DNA of 64,000 nt from an uncultured Alistipes sp. Its GTDB lineage: Bacteria; Bacteroidota; Bacteroidia; Bacteroidales; Rikenellaceae. Shown here one piece after another: positions 1 to 8,613 of the stretch (position 1 is the first letter of the stretch; each line of letters starts with the position of its first letter). The notes under the pieces were generated by a model, which was not told where the DNA came from, did not search any database, and saw only the letters and a program-made list of their open reading frames with translations. Made by a program: the position numbers and the translations under genes. The DNA lies in contig CALLRW010000041.1 of assembly GCA_938014215.1 (NCBI GenBank), positions 310,001 through 374,000 of the forward strand. The letters run 5' to 3'.

Positions 1-2
1 CC

Positions 3-188
3 GGCGAATACGAGGGCAAGGTCGTTATCGGCAAGTGCGACGTCGAGCAGAACGACGACATCACGATGAAGTACGGCGTGCGGAACATCCCGACGATCGT
101 TTTCCTGAAGGGGGGCCAGCTCGTCGACAAGCAGGTCGGCGCCTGCTCGAAGGATGCGCTGAAGGCCAAGATCGAAAAGCTGCTGTAG
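3..188 (+). CDS. Thioredoxin, C-terminal part (cut by window edge)
   Basis: The reading frame is open from the left edge and codes for 61 residues before TAG. It contains YGVRNIPTIVFLKGG, the cis-proline strand and following beta hairpin of thioredoxins, and ends in the usual short amphipathic helix. The CxxC active site would lie to the left of the window, so redox activity is inferred from family membership only. The next gene starts 2 bases after the stop, so the two are probably co-transcribed. It could instead be the thioredoxin-like end of a longer protein. Confidence 0.85.
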   Translation, partial: GEYEGKVVIGKCDVEQNDDITMKYGVRNIPTIVFLKGGQLVDKQVGACSKDALKAKIEKLL

Positions 189-189
189 G

Positions 190-1182
190 ATGATACGCTG
201 CGTGGATTACTACGGTCTGCGGGCCGTGGAGCTCACGAAGGGCGACTACGTGGCGCTGGTAGTGCCGGAGATGGGTGCCAACCTGATCCGGCTGGCCGAC
301 ACGCGGCGCGGGGTCGAGCTGCTGCACACGCCGTCGGAGGAGGAGATCGAGACCTTCCGCCGCCGGCCGCAGATCTTCGGCGTGCCGATCCTCTTCCCGC
401 CCAACCGCATTGCCGACGGACGCTACACCTTCGAGGGACGGACGTATCAGTACCCGATCACGATCGAGAAGGAGCACAACTACCACCACGGCATCCTGAA
501 GAGCCAGCCGTTCCAGGTCTCGAAGGCCGTGGAGAGCGACCGCGAGGCGATGATCGAATGCCGATACTATTCGAATGCGGGATGCGACGCGATTTTCCGC
601 GACTTTCCGCACGAGTTCAAGTGCAAGCTGATCTTCCGGCTGACGGCCGAGGGGCTCGAGCAGGAGGTGGTCTTCACGAACCGCAGCCGCGAACGGATGC
701 CGCTGGGCGTGGGTTTCCACACCCCGATGCGGATCCCCTTTGCCGGGGGCGGGGATGCGGATTACGTGATGCGGGTGGCTGTCGGCGAGCAGGTTGAGCT
801 GAACGAACGCAACCTTCCGACGGGCCGCCGGCTGCCGCTGACGGAGCAGTTTGCCCGGCTGCGCGAGGGGGGACTTCGCGTGACGGGATGCGAGCCGATC
901 GAGGCGGGCTTCACGCTGCGCGAGATCGAGGTCGACGGCAAACCCTACCGGGGAGCCGTGGTCGAGAATCTGCGCACGGGGGTCCGAACCTTCTACGAGG
1001 TGGACGACCAGACGACCTACTGGACGATCTGGAACAACGGCGGACAGGTCCCCTATTGCTGCCCCGAGCCGCAGACCTGGACGACGAATGCACCGAATGC
1101 CGCCGATCCCGCGGCCGAAGGATTCCGGTCGGTGGAGCCGGGCAAGTCGTGGTGCGCTCGCTACCGGTTCTATGTCCGATAA
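190..1182 (+). CDS. Aldose 1-epimerase family protein
   Basis: A 330-residue protein of the galactose-mutarotase beta-sandwich fold. Members interconvert alpha and beta anomers of sugars or sugar phosphates. Visible family marks are PNRI at about residue 71, the NYHHG histidine motif at 97-101, and a late strand ending in WTIWNN around 280, where the sugar-binding acid region lies. No signal peptide is seen, so it is cytoplasmic. The start at 190 is 2 bases after the thioredoxin stop. The exact sugar cannot be told from sequence. Confidence 0.85.
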   Translation: MIRCVDYYGLRAVELTKGDYVALVVPEMGANLIRLADTRRGVELLHTPSEEEIETFRRRPQIFGVPILFPPNRIADGRYTFEGRTYQYPITIEKEHNYHHGILKSQPFQVSKAVESDREAMIECRYYSNAGCDAIFRDFPHEFKCKLIFRLTAEGLEQEVVFTNRSRERMPLGVGFHTPMRIPFAGGGDADYVMRVAVGEQVELNERNLPTGRRLPLTEQFARLREGGLRVTGCEPIEAGFTLREIEVDGKPYRGAVVENLRTGVRTFYEVDDQTTYWTIWNNGGQVPYCCPEPQTWTTNAPNAADPAAEGFRSVEPGKSWCARYRFYVR

Positions 1183-1248
1183 GCCACACGAAAGAAACCG
1201 ACGCATAACCGTCTCTTCAAAAGCGGTTTGCGCCGGTTTATCTGAAGC

Positions 1249-1291
1249 AGAGCGGAAGGTTTGCAAGAAAGCCCTTCCGCTCTGTTTTTTT
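1249..1291 (+). terminator. Intrinsic terminator after the epimerase gene
   Basis: A GC-rich stem of 11 bp (AGAGCGGAAGG pairing with CCTTCCGCTCT) is followed by seven T. It ends rightward transcription from the epimerase and sits just before the stop of the convergent nitroreductase gene. Confidence 0.85.
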
Positions 1292-1296
1292 ACCCC

Positions 1297-1815
1297 TTAG
1301 AACGTCTCCATGAATACGGTCTCGGAGAGGGGTTTACGCTGCGTGTCGTGCCGATCGGGCGAAGCCGGTTCGCCGTCGCCATAACCGATGAGCAGGATGT
1401 TCACCGGCTCGACATGCTCCGGCAGATGAAACTCCTCGCGCACGGCTTCGGGCTTGAACATGCACATCCACAGCGTATCCAGCCCGAGCGACGCGGCGCA
1501 GAGCATCATGTGGTCGGTGACGATCGAGGCGTCGATGTCGCCGATCTTCTTGCCGTCGTACTTGCGGGTCCAGACCTCGTCGGTGTCGGCGCAGACGATG
1601 ATGGCCAGCGGGGCTCCGAAATCACGCGTGCAGCGGGCCAGGCGCTCCATCCCCTCCTTCGACTGGATGACCACGAGCCGTTGCGGCTGACGGTTTGCGC
1701 CGGTCGGGGCGACGCGTCCCGCCTCGAGAATCTGTTGCAATTTTTCGGGTTCGACCTTCCGGTCCAGATATTTGCGGCAGGCGTACCGCTTCTTGGCCAA
1801 TGCGAGAAAATCCAT
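1297..1815 (-). CDS. Nitroreductase family protein
   Basis: A 172-residue FMN-dependent nitroreductase-fold protein. Seen are the N-terminal KRYACRKYLDRKV segment (basic FMN-phosphate contact, as in RxSxRxF motifs of the family), APTGANRQPQR at about 37-47 (the family's APS/APTgxNxQPW region), and the C-terminal GYGDGEPASPDR loop. Such enzymes reduce quinones, flavins or nitro compounds with NAD(P)H. The start at MDFLALAKKRY is preferred because an upstream extension has no family similarity. It converges on the epimerase gene and diverges from htpG. Confidence 0.88.
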   Translation of the reverse strand: MDFLALAKKRYACRKYLDRKVEPEKLQQILEAGRVAPTGANRQPQRLVVIQSKEGMERLARCTRDFGAPLAIIVCADTDEVWTRKYDGKKIGDIDASIVTDHMMLCAASLGLDTLWMCMFKPEAVREEFHLPEHVEPVNILLIGYGDGEPASPDRHDTQRKPLSETVFMETF

Positions 1816-1895
1816 AGTGAATGCTGTTTTAGACAGGACGAAGATAGGCAAATTTCGCCGACTCCCCAAATTTCGTCAGTCGATGTCAGCCGCGA

Positions 1896-1936
1896 CTGAC
1901 AATCTGTCAGTGCGACGCGACTGGCACACCCTTTGT
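1896..1936 (+). promoter_or_regulatory. Palindrome plus sigma-54-like promoter before htpG
   Basis: CTGACAATCTGTCAG at 1896-1910 is a perfect 6-3-6 inverted repeat. Further GTCAG half-sites stand at 1875 and 1885. At 1922-1936 TGGCACACCCTTTGT has GG and GT 12 bases apart, as in the -24/-12 elements of RpoN promoters (GT instead of GC). The predicted start site would be about 30 bases before the htpG ATG. The promoter assignment is an inference from these patterns. Confidence 0.5.
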
Positions 1937-1978
1937 GGATCTACCGGGCGGAAAAATCAAAAAACAACGCAATACACT

Positions 1979-4039
1979 ATGAAAAACGGTAAAATTGGAG
2001 TCACGACGGAGAACATCTTCCCCGTCATCAAGAAGTTCCTCTATTCGGATCACGAGATCTTTCTTCGTGAGCTGATTTCGAACGCCGTGGATGCCACCCA
2101 GAAGTTGAAGACCCTCTCGGCCAAAGGCGAGATGAAGGGCGAACTGGGCGATCTGACGATCCACGTGTCGGTCGACCCGAAGGCCGGGACGCTGACCGTG
2201 ACCGATCGCGGTATCGGCATGACGGCCGACGAGCTGGACAAATACATCAACCAGATTGCCTTCTCGGGTGCCGAGGAGTTCATGGCCAAATACAAGGATC
2301 AGGCCATCATCGGCCACTTCGGACTGGGTTTCTACTCGGCCTTCATGGTTGCCGACAAGGTCGAAATCTTCACCCGCTCGTGGCAGGAGGGTGCCAAGGC
2401 CGTGCACTGGAGCTGCAGCGGCACGCCGGAGTTCGAGATGGAGGAGACCGACGAGGCGCGTGACCGCGGTACGACCATCGTGCTGCACCTCTCGGAGGAT
2501 ACGAAGGAGTATGCCGAGGAGTCGAAGGTCACGGAGCTGCTGAAGAAGTACTGCCGCTTCCTGCCCGTGCCCATTGCCTTCGGCAAGGTCAAGGAGTGGA
2601 AGGACGGCAAGTATGTCGATACGGAGAAGGACAACATCATCAACGACGTCGATCCGCTGTGGACGCGCAAGCCGTCGGAGATCACCGAGGAGCAGTACAA
2701 GGAGTTCTACCGCGAGCTGTACCCGCTGAGCGACGAGCCGCTCTTCTCGATCCATCTGAACATCGACTACCCGTTCCACCTGACCGGTATCCTCTACTTC
2801 CCGAAGATCCACAACAACTTCGACATCCAGCGCAACAAGATCCAGCTGTACTGCAACCAGGTCTACGTGACGGATCAGGTCGAGGGGATCGTACCGGAGT
2901 ACCTGACGCTGCTGCACGGTGTGATCGACTCGCCGGACATTCCGCTGAACGTCTCGCGAAGCTACCTGCAGAGCGATGCAAACGTCAAGAAGATCTCGAG
3001 CTACATCACGCGTAAGGTGGCCGACCGTCTGCAGGAGCTGTTCAACACGATGCGTGCGGACTACGAGTCGAAGTGGGACGATCTGAAGATCTTCATCCAG
3101 TACGGCATCCTGACCGACGAGAAGTTTGCCGAGAAGGCCGAGAACTTCATGCTGTGGAAGAACATCGAGGGCAAGTACTTCACGCCGAAGGAGTACACCG
3201 AGAAGGTCAAGGAGAACCAGACGGACAAGAACAAGACGGTGGTCTTCCTCTACGTGGACGATCCCGAGGAGAAGTACACCTCGCTCGAGGCGGCCAAAGC
3301 CAAGGGTTACGACGTGCTCATTATGGACGGCCAGCTGGACAGCCACTATATCAACTGGTATGAGTCGAAGAACAAGGAGAGCCGCTTCGTGCGGGTCGAC
3401 AGCGATGTGATCGACAAGCTGATCCAGAAGGAGGAGAGCATCAAAATGTCGCTTACGGAGGCCCAGCAGGAGTTGCTGACGCCGGTCTTCGAGAGCCAGA
3501 TGCCGAAGGACGAGAAGATCCACTACAACATCTCGTTCGAGGCGATGTCGCCCGACGTGGCGCCGGTAGTCATCACGCAGAACGAGTTCATGCGCCGTAT
3601 GAAGGAGATGGCCCAGATGGGCGGAGGCGGCATGAGCCAGTTCTACGGCCAGATGCCCGACAACTTCACCATTGCCGTGAACGGCAACCACCCGATCGTG
3701 ATCGACATTCTTTCGGACGTGGAGAAGGCCTACGGCGACAAGCTGAAGACGATGACCAAGAAGATCGACGCGGCGGTAGCCGAGGAGAAGCGCTTCGAGG
3801 AGGTTACGAAGGACAAGAAGGAGGCCGATCTGACGGCCGAGGAGAAGTCGATGCGCGAGGAGCTGTCGAAGAAGGTTGTCTCGCTGCGTGACGAGCGGAA
3901 CGAGCGGCTGCGCGAGATCGGTTCGAACAACAAGCTTGTCAAGCAGATCATCGACCTGGCGCTGCTTACGAACGGCATGCTGAAGGGCAAGAATCTGACC
4001 GACTTCATCCAGCGGTCGATTTCGCTGATCGAGAAGTAA
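1979..4039 (+). CDS. htpG: Chaperone protein HtpG (Hsp90)
   Basis: A 686-residue Hsp90 family molecular chaperone of the cytoplasm. The N-terminal GHKL ATPase domain shows ELISNAVDA, DRGIGMT and GHFGLGFYSAF, which form the Bergerat ATP pocket. The middle domain carries LNVSRSYLQ with the catalytic arginine, and the C-terminal dimer domain follows. The start at 1979 fits the conserved MKNGKIGVTTE opening; a longer frame upstream would run through the promoter. The gene is monocistronic, with its own terminator. The upstream palindrome and sigma-54-like element suggest stress control. Confidence 0.97.
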   Translation: MKNGKIGVTTENIFPVIKKFLYSDHEIFLRELISNAVDATQKLKTLSAKGEMKGELGDLTIHVSVDPKAGTLTVTDRGIGMTADELDKYINQIAFSGAEEFMAKYKDQAIIGHFGLGFYSAFMVADKVEIFTRSWQEGAKAVHWSCSGTPEFEMEETDEARDRGTTIVLHLSEDTKEYAEESKVTELLKKYCRFLPVPIAFGKVKEWKDGKYVDTEKDNIINDVDPLWTRKPSEITEEQYKEFYRELYPLSDEPLFSIHLNIDYPFHLTGILYFPKIHNNFDIQRNKIQLYCNQVYVTDQVEGIVPEYLTLLHGVIDSPDIPLNVSRSYLQSDANVKKISSYITRKVADRLQELFNTMRADYESKWDDLKIFIQYGILTDEKFAEKAENFMLWKNIEGKYFTPKEYTEKVKENQTDKNKTVVFLYVDDPEEKYTSLEAAKAKGYDVLIMDGQLDSHYINWYESKNKESRFVRVDSDVIDKLIQKEESIKMSLTEAQQELLTPVFESQMPKDEKIHYNISFEAMSPDVAPVVITQNEFMRRMKEMAQMGGGGMSQFYGQMPDNFTIAVNGNHPIVIDILSDVEKAYGDKLKTMTKKIDAAVAEEKRFEEVTKDKKEADLTAEEKSMREELSKKVVSLRDERNERLREIGSNNKLVKQIIDLALLTNGMLKGKNLTDFIQRSISLIEK

Positions 4040-4081
4040 TCGGATGAGGCTCCATGACCGGGGCCATTCCGGGAAACGGCA

Positions 4082-4118
4082 ACGGGCCGGACTTTTCAGA
4101 AGTCCGGCCCGTTTTTTT
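4082..4118 (+). terminator. Intrinsic terminator after htpG
   Basis: A 12-bp stem, ACGGGCCGGACT with AAGTCCGGCCCGT, is followed by seven T, 40 bases after the htpG stop. It also separates htpG from the convergent acetyltransferase gene. Confidence 0.9.
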
Positions 4119-4139
4119 GTGTATGGAAGGCGACGCGTG

Positions 4140-4787
4140 TCAGTTGCCAAATTTCGCGCAGGCGTATTGTTCTAATTGTCCCCAGTCACCCGACTGGATC
4201 GCTGGAATAGCACGGAGGATACGCTCATCCGACCATTCCCACCAGCGGATACGCAGCAGAAGTTTAATCACTTCAGGGGCGAAGCGTCTGCGAATGGGTC
4301 GGGCCGGGACACCCCCTACAATCGTATAAGGATCCACGTCGCGGGTAATAACAGCTCGCGTCCCGATTACAACACCGTCTCCAATCCGAACGCCGGCCAA
4401 TATGACAGCCTCGTAACCGATCCACACGTCGTTACCTACGACAATATCACCCTTACAGTCCCAGGCTTCGGCAACCTGCGTCCGGTCGCCCTGCCATTCC
4501 TCGTAGAAGAGCGGGAATGTGTAGGTGGAAAGCGACCGCAGCGTGTGGTTGGCACAGTTGAAAAGGAATTTTGCTCCACAGGCAATCGAACAGAAACGCC
4601 CAATGATGAGCCGCTCGTGGTGGACGGGATAATGGTAAAGAATATTGTTGGTGGCGAAAAGGCGCGGGTCGGATCTGAAATCGTTATATATCGTATAGTC
4701 GCCGATTTCAATTTGCGGATCGTCGACGACAGCATTCAGATAGACAGTCTGCCGGTCGCCTGTCCGTGGATAGATTTTGTTCATCAT
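4140..4787 (-). CDS. Hexapeptide xenobiotic acetyltransferase (CatB/Vat-like)
   Basis: A 215-residue left-handed beta-helix acetyltransferase. The repeats IGRFCSIACGAKF, VGNDVWIGYEAVI and IGDGVVIGTRAVI are hexapeptide turns, and FNCANHT holds the histidine found in CatB/Vat enzymes. The family moves acetyl from acetyl-CoA to hydroxyls of chloramphenicol or streptogramins, but most chromosomal members act on unknown substrates, so a resistance role is not shown. Two adjacent ATG codons (4787, 4784) could serve. Base composition is less GC-rich than the neighbours. A 151-base gap separates it from the thioesterase gene. Confidence 0.82.
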   Translation of the reverse strand: MMNKIYPRTGDRQTVYLNAVVDDPQIEIGDYTIYNDFRSDPRLFATNNILYHYPVHHERLIIGRFCSIACGAKFLFNCANHTLRSLSTYTFPLFYEEWQGDRTQVAEAWDCKGDIVVGNDVWIGYEAVILAGVRIGDGVVIGTRAVITRDVDPYTIVGGVPARPIRRRFAPEVIKLLLRIRWWEWSDERILRAIPAIQSGDWGQLEQYACAKFGN

Positions 4788-4919
4788 GTTTTCAGTCTTT
4801 TAAAGCGTTTATTCGTTCAGAATCAGATACAATCATTCGGTCGGAACCGTTGGGCAGTCCCGACTTGACGGATAATCGGATTCAGATACAGCGCTTCATC
4901 GTGAAAACATCATTTTTCC

Positions 4920-4945
4920 TGATCTTTACTCGTGATCTTTACTCG
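4920..4945. repeat. 13-bp tandem duplication over the thioesterase stop codon
   Basis: TGATCTTTACTCG occurs twice with no gap. On the minus strand each copy holds GAGTAA, so the final Glu codon and stop of the thioesterase gene are followed by a second copy of themselves. Confidence 0.8.
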
Positions 4946-5361
4946 GCCGGCTCCTCCTTCCACCGCGGGCGGATCAGTTCGAGGAACCACTCCGGGCAGC
5001 GGCACGGACGCCGCGTATCGCTGTGGATGAATCCCAGCTGCGTCATGCCCGTATTGATCAGTTCGCCCTTCTCGTTGTAGATTTCGTAGAAGAAGTTAAT
5101 GCGTGCCGTCGGCATTTCGCGGAGGATGATCCGCACCGTCAGCAGTTCGTCGAAATAGGCCGGTTTGCGGTACTTCGACTGCACCTCGAGGATCGGCATC
5201 ATGATCCCCCGCCGCTCGACCTCGGCAAACGACATGCCCAGTTCGCGCAGCAGTTCACTCCGCGCTGCCTCGTAGTAGCAGATATAGTTCGAATGGTGGC
5301 AGATGGCCATCTGGTCGGTATGCTTGTACCAGACCCTGATTTTGCAATCGTGACTTAACAT
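4939..5361 (-). CDS. Acyl-CoA thioesterase, YbgC/4-hydroxybenzoyl-CoA type
   Basis: A 140-residue single hotdog-fold protein. The opening VWYKHTDQMAICHHSNYI matches the family pattern xYxDTDxxGxxxHxxY, with catalytic Asp16, so it should hydrolyse acyl-CoA thioesters in the cytoplasm. No export signal is seen. It is the sixth gene of the leftward dnaN series, 12 bases after the RibF-like gene. The acyl chain preferred cannot be predicted. Confidence 0.85.
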   Translation of the reverse strand: MLSHDCKIRVWYKHTDQMAICHHSNYICYYEAARSELLRELGMSFAEVERRGIMMPILEVQSKYRKPAYFDELLTVRIILREMPTARINFFYEIYNEKGELINTGMTQLGFIHSDTRRPCRCPEWFLELIRPRWKEEPAE

Positions 5362-5373
5362 TATTTCGCGTTT

Positions 5374-6093
5374 TTATGAATTCCGAGATGTCGCATCCGG
5401 ACCGACGGCCGGCTGCGGATCGTCGCCATTCCGGGCCTCCGTTGCGCCGGACTGGGGGTTGTCGCCGTCCCGGGTGACCTTCGCCGACTCCACCTCAGCC
5501 TCCGACAGGGCTCGTCGGACGCTTTCCGAGAGCGGATGCCCCAGCAGATGCTCGGCCGCAGACAGATCTCCCGCATCAATCAGCCGCCGGATAGCCGTCG
5601 AACTGACCCGGATGTCGCCGACCGTACAAGGATCCATGCGGACGACCCGCATGCGGGCCGTCACCTGGGGATCATCGCACGCCAGAGCGTCGTGGCCGAA
5701 CCGGTGGTTGAATCCCGCCACGAGGGTCACCGCTCCCACACGGTCGATCAGATATCGTTCGACGAATTCGCGTCCCGACAGAGCGCTGAACGAGCGGTCG
5801 AACGGGATGACGATGACGTTGTCGACGCCCAGACCGGCCAGCAGGTCGATTTTTTCCTCGAGAGTCGTCAGCAAACGCAGTTCCCCGGCCCTTCCGAGCG
5901 TGATGCGCGGATGGGGTTCGAAGGTCATCACGATGCTCTCACCCCCCTGTGCCCGAGCCTCCGCCACCAGATGTTCGATCAGCATCCGATGGCCCCGGTG
6001 CACCCCGTCGTATGACCCGACGGTTACCGCCGGGCGAATAAAATGCGGGAGTCGATCAAATCCGTAAAACACCCGCATTGACTCGTTCTTCAT
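5374..6093 (-). CDS. RibF-like FMN adenylyltransferase lacking the riboflavin kinase domain
   Basis: A 239-residue protein. Residues 1-180 are the nucleotidyltransferase half of RibF: VTVGSYDGVHRGHRMLI (phosphate-binding HxGH variant), MTFEPHPR, VAGFNHRFG and the VSSTAIRRLI motif (ISSTxIR in relatives). Bifunctional RibF proteins go on for another 120 residues with a flavokinase domain; here only a polar, probably disordered tail of about 50 residues follows. It should form FAD from FMN, but not FMN from riboflavin. Start at 6093 chosen for the MKNESMRVFYG opening; 6078 is possible. It lies 49 bases after rex. Confidence 0.82.
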   Translation of the reverse strand: MKNESMRVFYGFDRLPHFIRPAVTVGSYDGVHRGHRMLIEHLVAEARAQGGESIVMTFEPHPRITLGRAGELRLLTTLEEKIDLLAGLGVDNVIVIPFDRSFSALSGREFVERYLIDRVGAVTLVAGFNHRFGHDALACDDPQVTARMRVVRMDPCTVGDIRVSSTAIRRLIDAGDLSAAEHLLGHPLSESVRRALSEAEVESAKVTRDGDNPQSGATEARNGDDPQPAVGPDATSRNS

Positions 6094-6142
6094 TCCGTAG
6101 ACTTGTTTCTTGGCTCGTTGACACCCCACCACGGCCCGGCCG

Positions 6143-6793
6143 TCAGGAGTTGGCATTGTTGTCGTTCTCCTTGACGAAATAGGCGACCTTTTCCAGCAGG
6201 GTCGTGATATCGTAGTTTTCGACGACGATTCCCTGCGGGAAATTCAGCGGTGTGGAGGTAAAGTTCAGCACCCCCTTGATGCCGGCATTGATGATCGGCA
6301 GGACGAGCGTCGGGGCCACCTTCGTCGGCGACGATACGATGACGATCGAGATATCCTTGTCCTCGACCACCTCCTCGAAGGAGTCCATGTGGTAGCACGG
6401 GATGCCGTCGATGGTCTTGCCGACCTTCTCTGGGTCGACGTCGAACGCCGTTGTGATTTTGAGCTTCAGCCCCTTTCCGTTGAAATATTTCGTAATGGCC
6501 TGCCCCAGGTGACCCATACCCAGGACGGCGATATTCATCGGCGTAGGGCTGTCGAGGATCTTGCTGATGTACTCGATAAGCACCTGTACGTCATACCCCT
6601 TTTTCGTATCGCTCGAGAAGCCGATCAGCATCAGATCGCGCCGCACCTGGACGGCCGTAATGCCGTGAATACCGGCCAGCACGTGCGAGAAGACGTGCGT
6701 GATACCCTGCCGGTGACACGAGAGCAGCGTTCGGCGGTATTCGCTCAACCGTTCGATGGTCTTTTCGGGAATCGTATTCGTCAGAGTTGCCAT
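6143..6793 (-). CDS. rex: Redox-sensing transcriptional repressor Rex
   Basis: A 216-residue NADH-responsive DNA-binding repressor. The N-terminal winged helix (about 10-80) contains ITAVQVRRDLMLIGF, the recognition helix typical of Rex. A Rossmann domain follows, with AVLGMGHLGQAI at 89-100 and FDVDPEKVGKTIDG. Rex leaves DNA when NADH is high and controls fermentation and respiration genes. It lies 11 bases after the LysM protein in the leftward series; clear Rex operators (TTGTGAA-type) were not found nearby. Confidence 0.95.
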   Translation of the reverse strand: MATLTNTIPEKTIERLSEYRRTLLSCHRQGITHVFSHVLAGIHGITAVQVRRDLMLIGFSSDTKKGYDVQVLIEYISKILDSPTPMNIAVLGMGHLGQAITKYFNGKGLKLKITTAFDVDPEKVGKTIDGIPCYHMDSFEEVVEDKDISIVIVSSPTKVAPTLVLPIINAGIKGVLNFTSTPLNFPQGIVVENYDITTLLEKVAYFVKENDNNANS

Positions 6794-6804
6794 GAGAGGT
6801 ATGC

Positions 6805-8610
6805 TTATTCGATGGTTATCGTGAAATCCTTGTGGTAGTTCACCCGCGTCCAGTTACCGTTGACGTGGTTGGCGCGGCCGGCGGGCTGGCTGAAGAGGTA
6901 CGTGGTCTGCAGCGGCATGTAGCGGTGGTCCTCGAGGTCATACTCGATATCGCCGTACATGGCCGGGGCGAAGATCAGCGCCGTATCGTAACCGCGGTAG
7001 GAGAAGAGCGTCGGCAGCATCCCGAACGAACGCAGATAGGCGCTGTCGAAGTTCTTGACGACCTCCGAATCGCGTTTGGCGTGGTAGGTCGAGATGAAGA
7101 CGACGCGATCCTTGAAGAAGATGGCCCGATCGAGGTTGTTGAAGCGGTTCCAGCGGGCATTGCCGAGCACGGTGAATCGCGGGGCCGTGCGTCCGCGAGC
7201 CGTGATGCTCGTGTCGGCCGAGGCCAGTCCGGCCAGAATCCGGTCGACGTCGACTTCGCTGTTCGAGAGGATGATGAAGACGTTGTCGGCATCATTTTCG
7301 AGCAGCGGTGTCAGGTCGCTCATGTTTTTGGCTCCGGCCGACTGCTGGTAGCTGAAGTTATAGCGTTCATAGGGGTGGTTCCCCAACAGATCGAGGACTT
7401 CGCGTTCGAATTCGCGATCGACGCCGGCGGTGTAGATCAGCGTCACGCGCTTCTCGCCTCCGACCAGATCGCGCACCTTGTCGTACTTGTGGTCGGGATC
7501 CGGGGCCAGCTGGAAGAGTACGTCGCTGTTCATGCGTTCGATATTGGCCAGGGGCGATACGACGGGGACATGCTGCTCTTCGGCAAACCGGACCACCGGA
7601 TAGAGCTCCTCCTCATAGACGGGGCCCACGATGAGATTGGCCTTGCGGAAGGCGCGATCCCCGACGATCTCGCACACGCGGGCCGAATCGCGGGCCGTGT
7701 TGTAGAGGTCGACGTTGACCGAGATTCCCGACTTTTGTTTCACACTGTCGAGACCGAGCAGGAAGCCCTGATAGAACTCCAGGTAGTTGGCATTGGGTTG
7801 TCCGTCGACGGCCAGCGGCAGCAAGACGGCGACATTGAGCGTTTCACCGCGGCGCAGGGCGCGGAACTCGATGGGTTCGACATCGCCGAAGCCGGGCAGA
7901 GAATCGTGCCGGTGGTCCTCCACGGCCGTATCGGCGAGCGGACCGTCACCGGGGATGGCGATCATGGCCCCGGCCTTCAGATCGGCGGGTTTCAGGCCGC
8001 CGTTCAGGCGGCTCAACTCCTCCTCGGAGATGCCGAAGCGGCGCGAGAGCGAATAGAAGGTTTCGCCCGGGTGGACGATATGGTACGACGTGCCGGCATC
8101 GGCCACGCTGTTGAGCGACTGCCTGTACTCCTCCCACTGGCGTTGCGAACCGGCCTCATCCTCCGAGCCGATCTGCTTGCGGCGGACCAGAATCCGTTCA
8201 CCGAGCCGCATGTGCAGCGGATCGAGATTCGGGTTGTCCTCGAGCAGCGTCTTGACCGGGATCTGGAATCGGCGTGAGATGGCGTAGAGCGTCTCGCCCT
8301 TCTCGACGTAGTGGAAGTCGAACGACTTGCGCAGCTTGCGGTCCGACTGGATTTCGGGGGTCTCGGCCACATAGGGGATCTTGATGTTGACGTCGGTCTT
8401 CAGCCCGTCAGCGATCGAGGGGTTGTTCTCGACGATCACCTTCTCCCCCACGCCGTAGGTTTTCGCGAGGCCGTAGAGGGTTTCGCCGGCCTGGACGGTA
8501 TGGATGTAGTATTTGGCACCGTTGATATAGACGATCGTCGAGGACTTTCCGCCCGCGAGGGCCGAAAGCCCCCAGGCGAGGGTCACGAGTGCGGCACAGA
8601 GTCGTTTCAT
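6805..8610 (-). CDS. Secreted protein with three LysM domains and a PBP-like domain
   Basis: A 601-residue protein with an N-terminal signal peptide ending near ALAGG. Three LysM units follow at about 35-80, 98-142 and 176-220, each with the pattern (H/Y)xVxxGETLYxLxxxF and an NPxL/I core, so it should bind peptidoglycan in the periplasm. Residues from about 255 on resemble type I periplasmic binding folds (LppC/Leu-Ile-Val-binding-like: VAVLLPLAVDG, LIVGPVYEEEL, VPVVSPLA). No membrane helix is seen beyond the signal. A structural or sensor role in envelope growth is an inference. It is packed between the exonuclease and rex with 3- and 11-base gaps. Confidence 0.85.
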   Translation of the reverse strand: MKRLCAALVTLAWGLSALAGGKSSTIVYINGAKYYIHTVQAGETLYGLAKTYGVGEKVIVENNPSIADGLKTDVNIKIPYVAETPEIQSDRKLRKSFDFHYVEKGETLYAISRRFQIPVKTLLEDNPNLDPLHMRLGERILVRRKQIGSEDEAGSQRQWEEYRQSLNSVADAGTSYHIVHPGETFYSLSRRFGISEEELSRLNGGLKPADLKAGAMIAIPGDGPLADTAVEDHRHDSLPGFGDVEPIEFRALRRGETLNVAVLLPLAVDGQPNANYLEFYQGFLLGLDSVKQKSGISVNVDLYNTARDSARVCEIVGDRAFRKANLIVGPVYEEELYPVVRFAEEQHVPVVSPLANIERMNSDVLFQLAPDPDHKYDKVRDLVGGEKRVTLIYTAGVDREFEREVLDLLGNHPYERYNFSYQQSAGAKNMSDLTPLLENDADNVFIILSNSEVDVDRILAGLASADTSITARGRTAPRFTVLGNARWNRFNNLDRAIFFKDRVVFISTYHAKRDSEVVKNFDSAYLRSFGMLPTLFSYRGYDTALIFAPAMYGDIEYDLEDHRYMPLQTTYLFSQPAGRANHVNGNWTRVNYHKDFTITIE

Positions 8611-8613
8611 CGT

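Noticed and set aside
1907..4150. A 747-codon open frame opposite htpG
   Set aside because: It is an antisense shadow; its Leu/Val/Asp/Arg-rich sequence is the usual complement of a Glu/Lys-rich gene.
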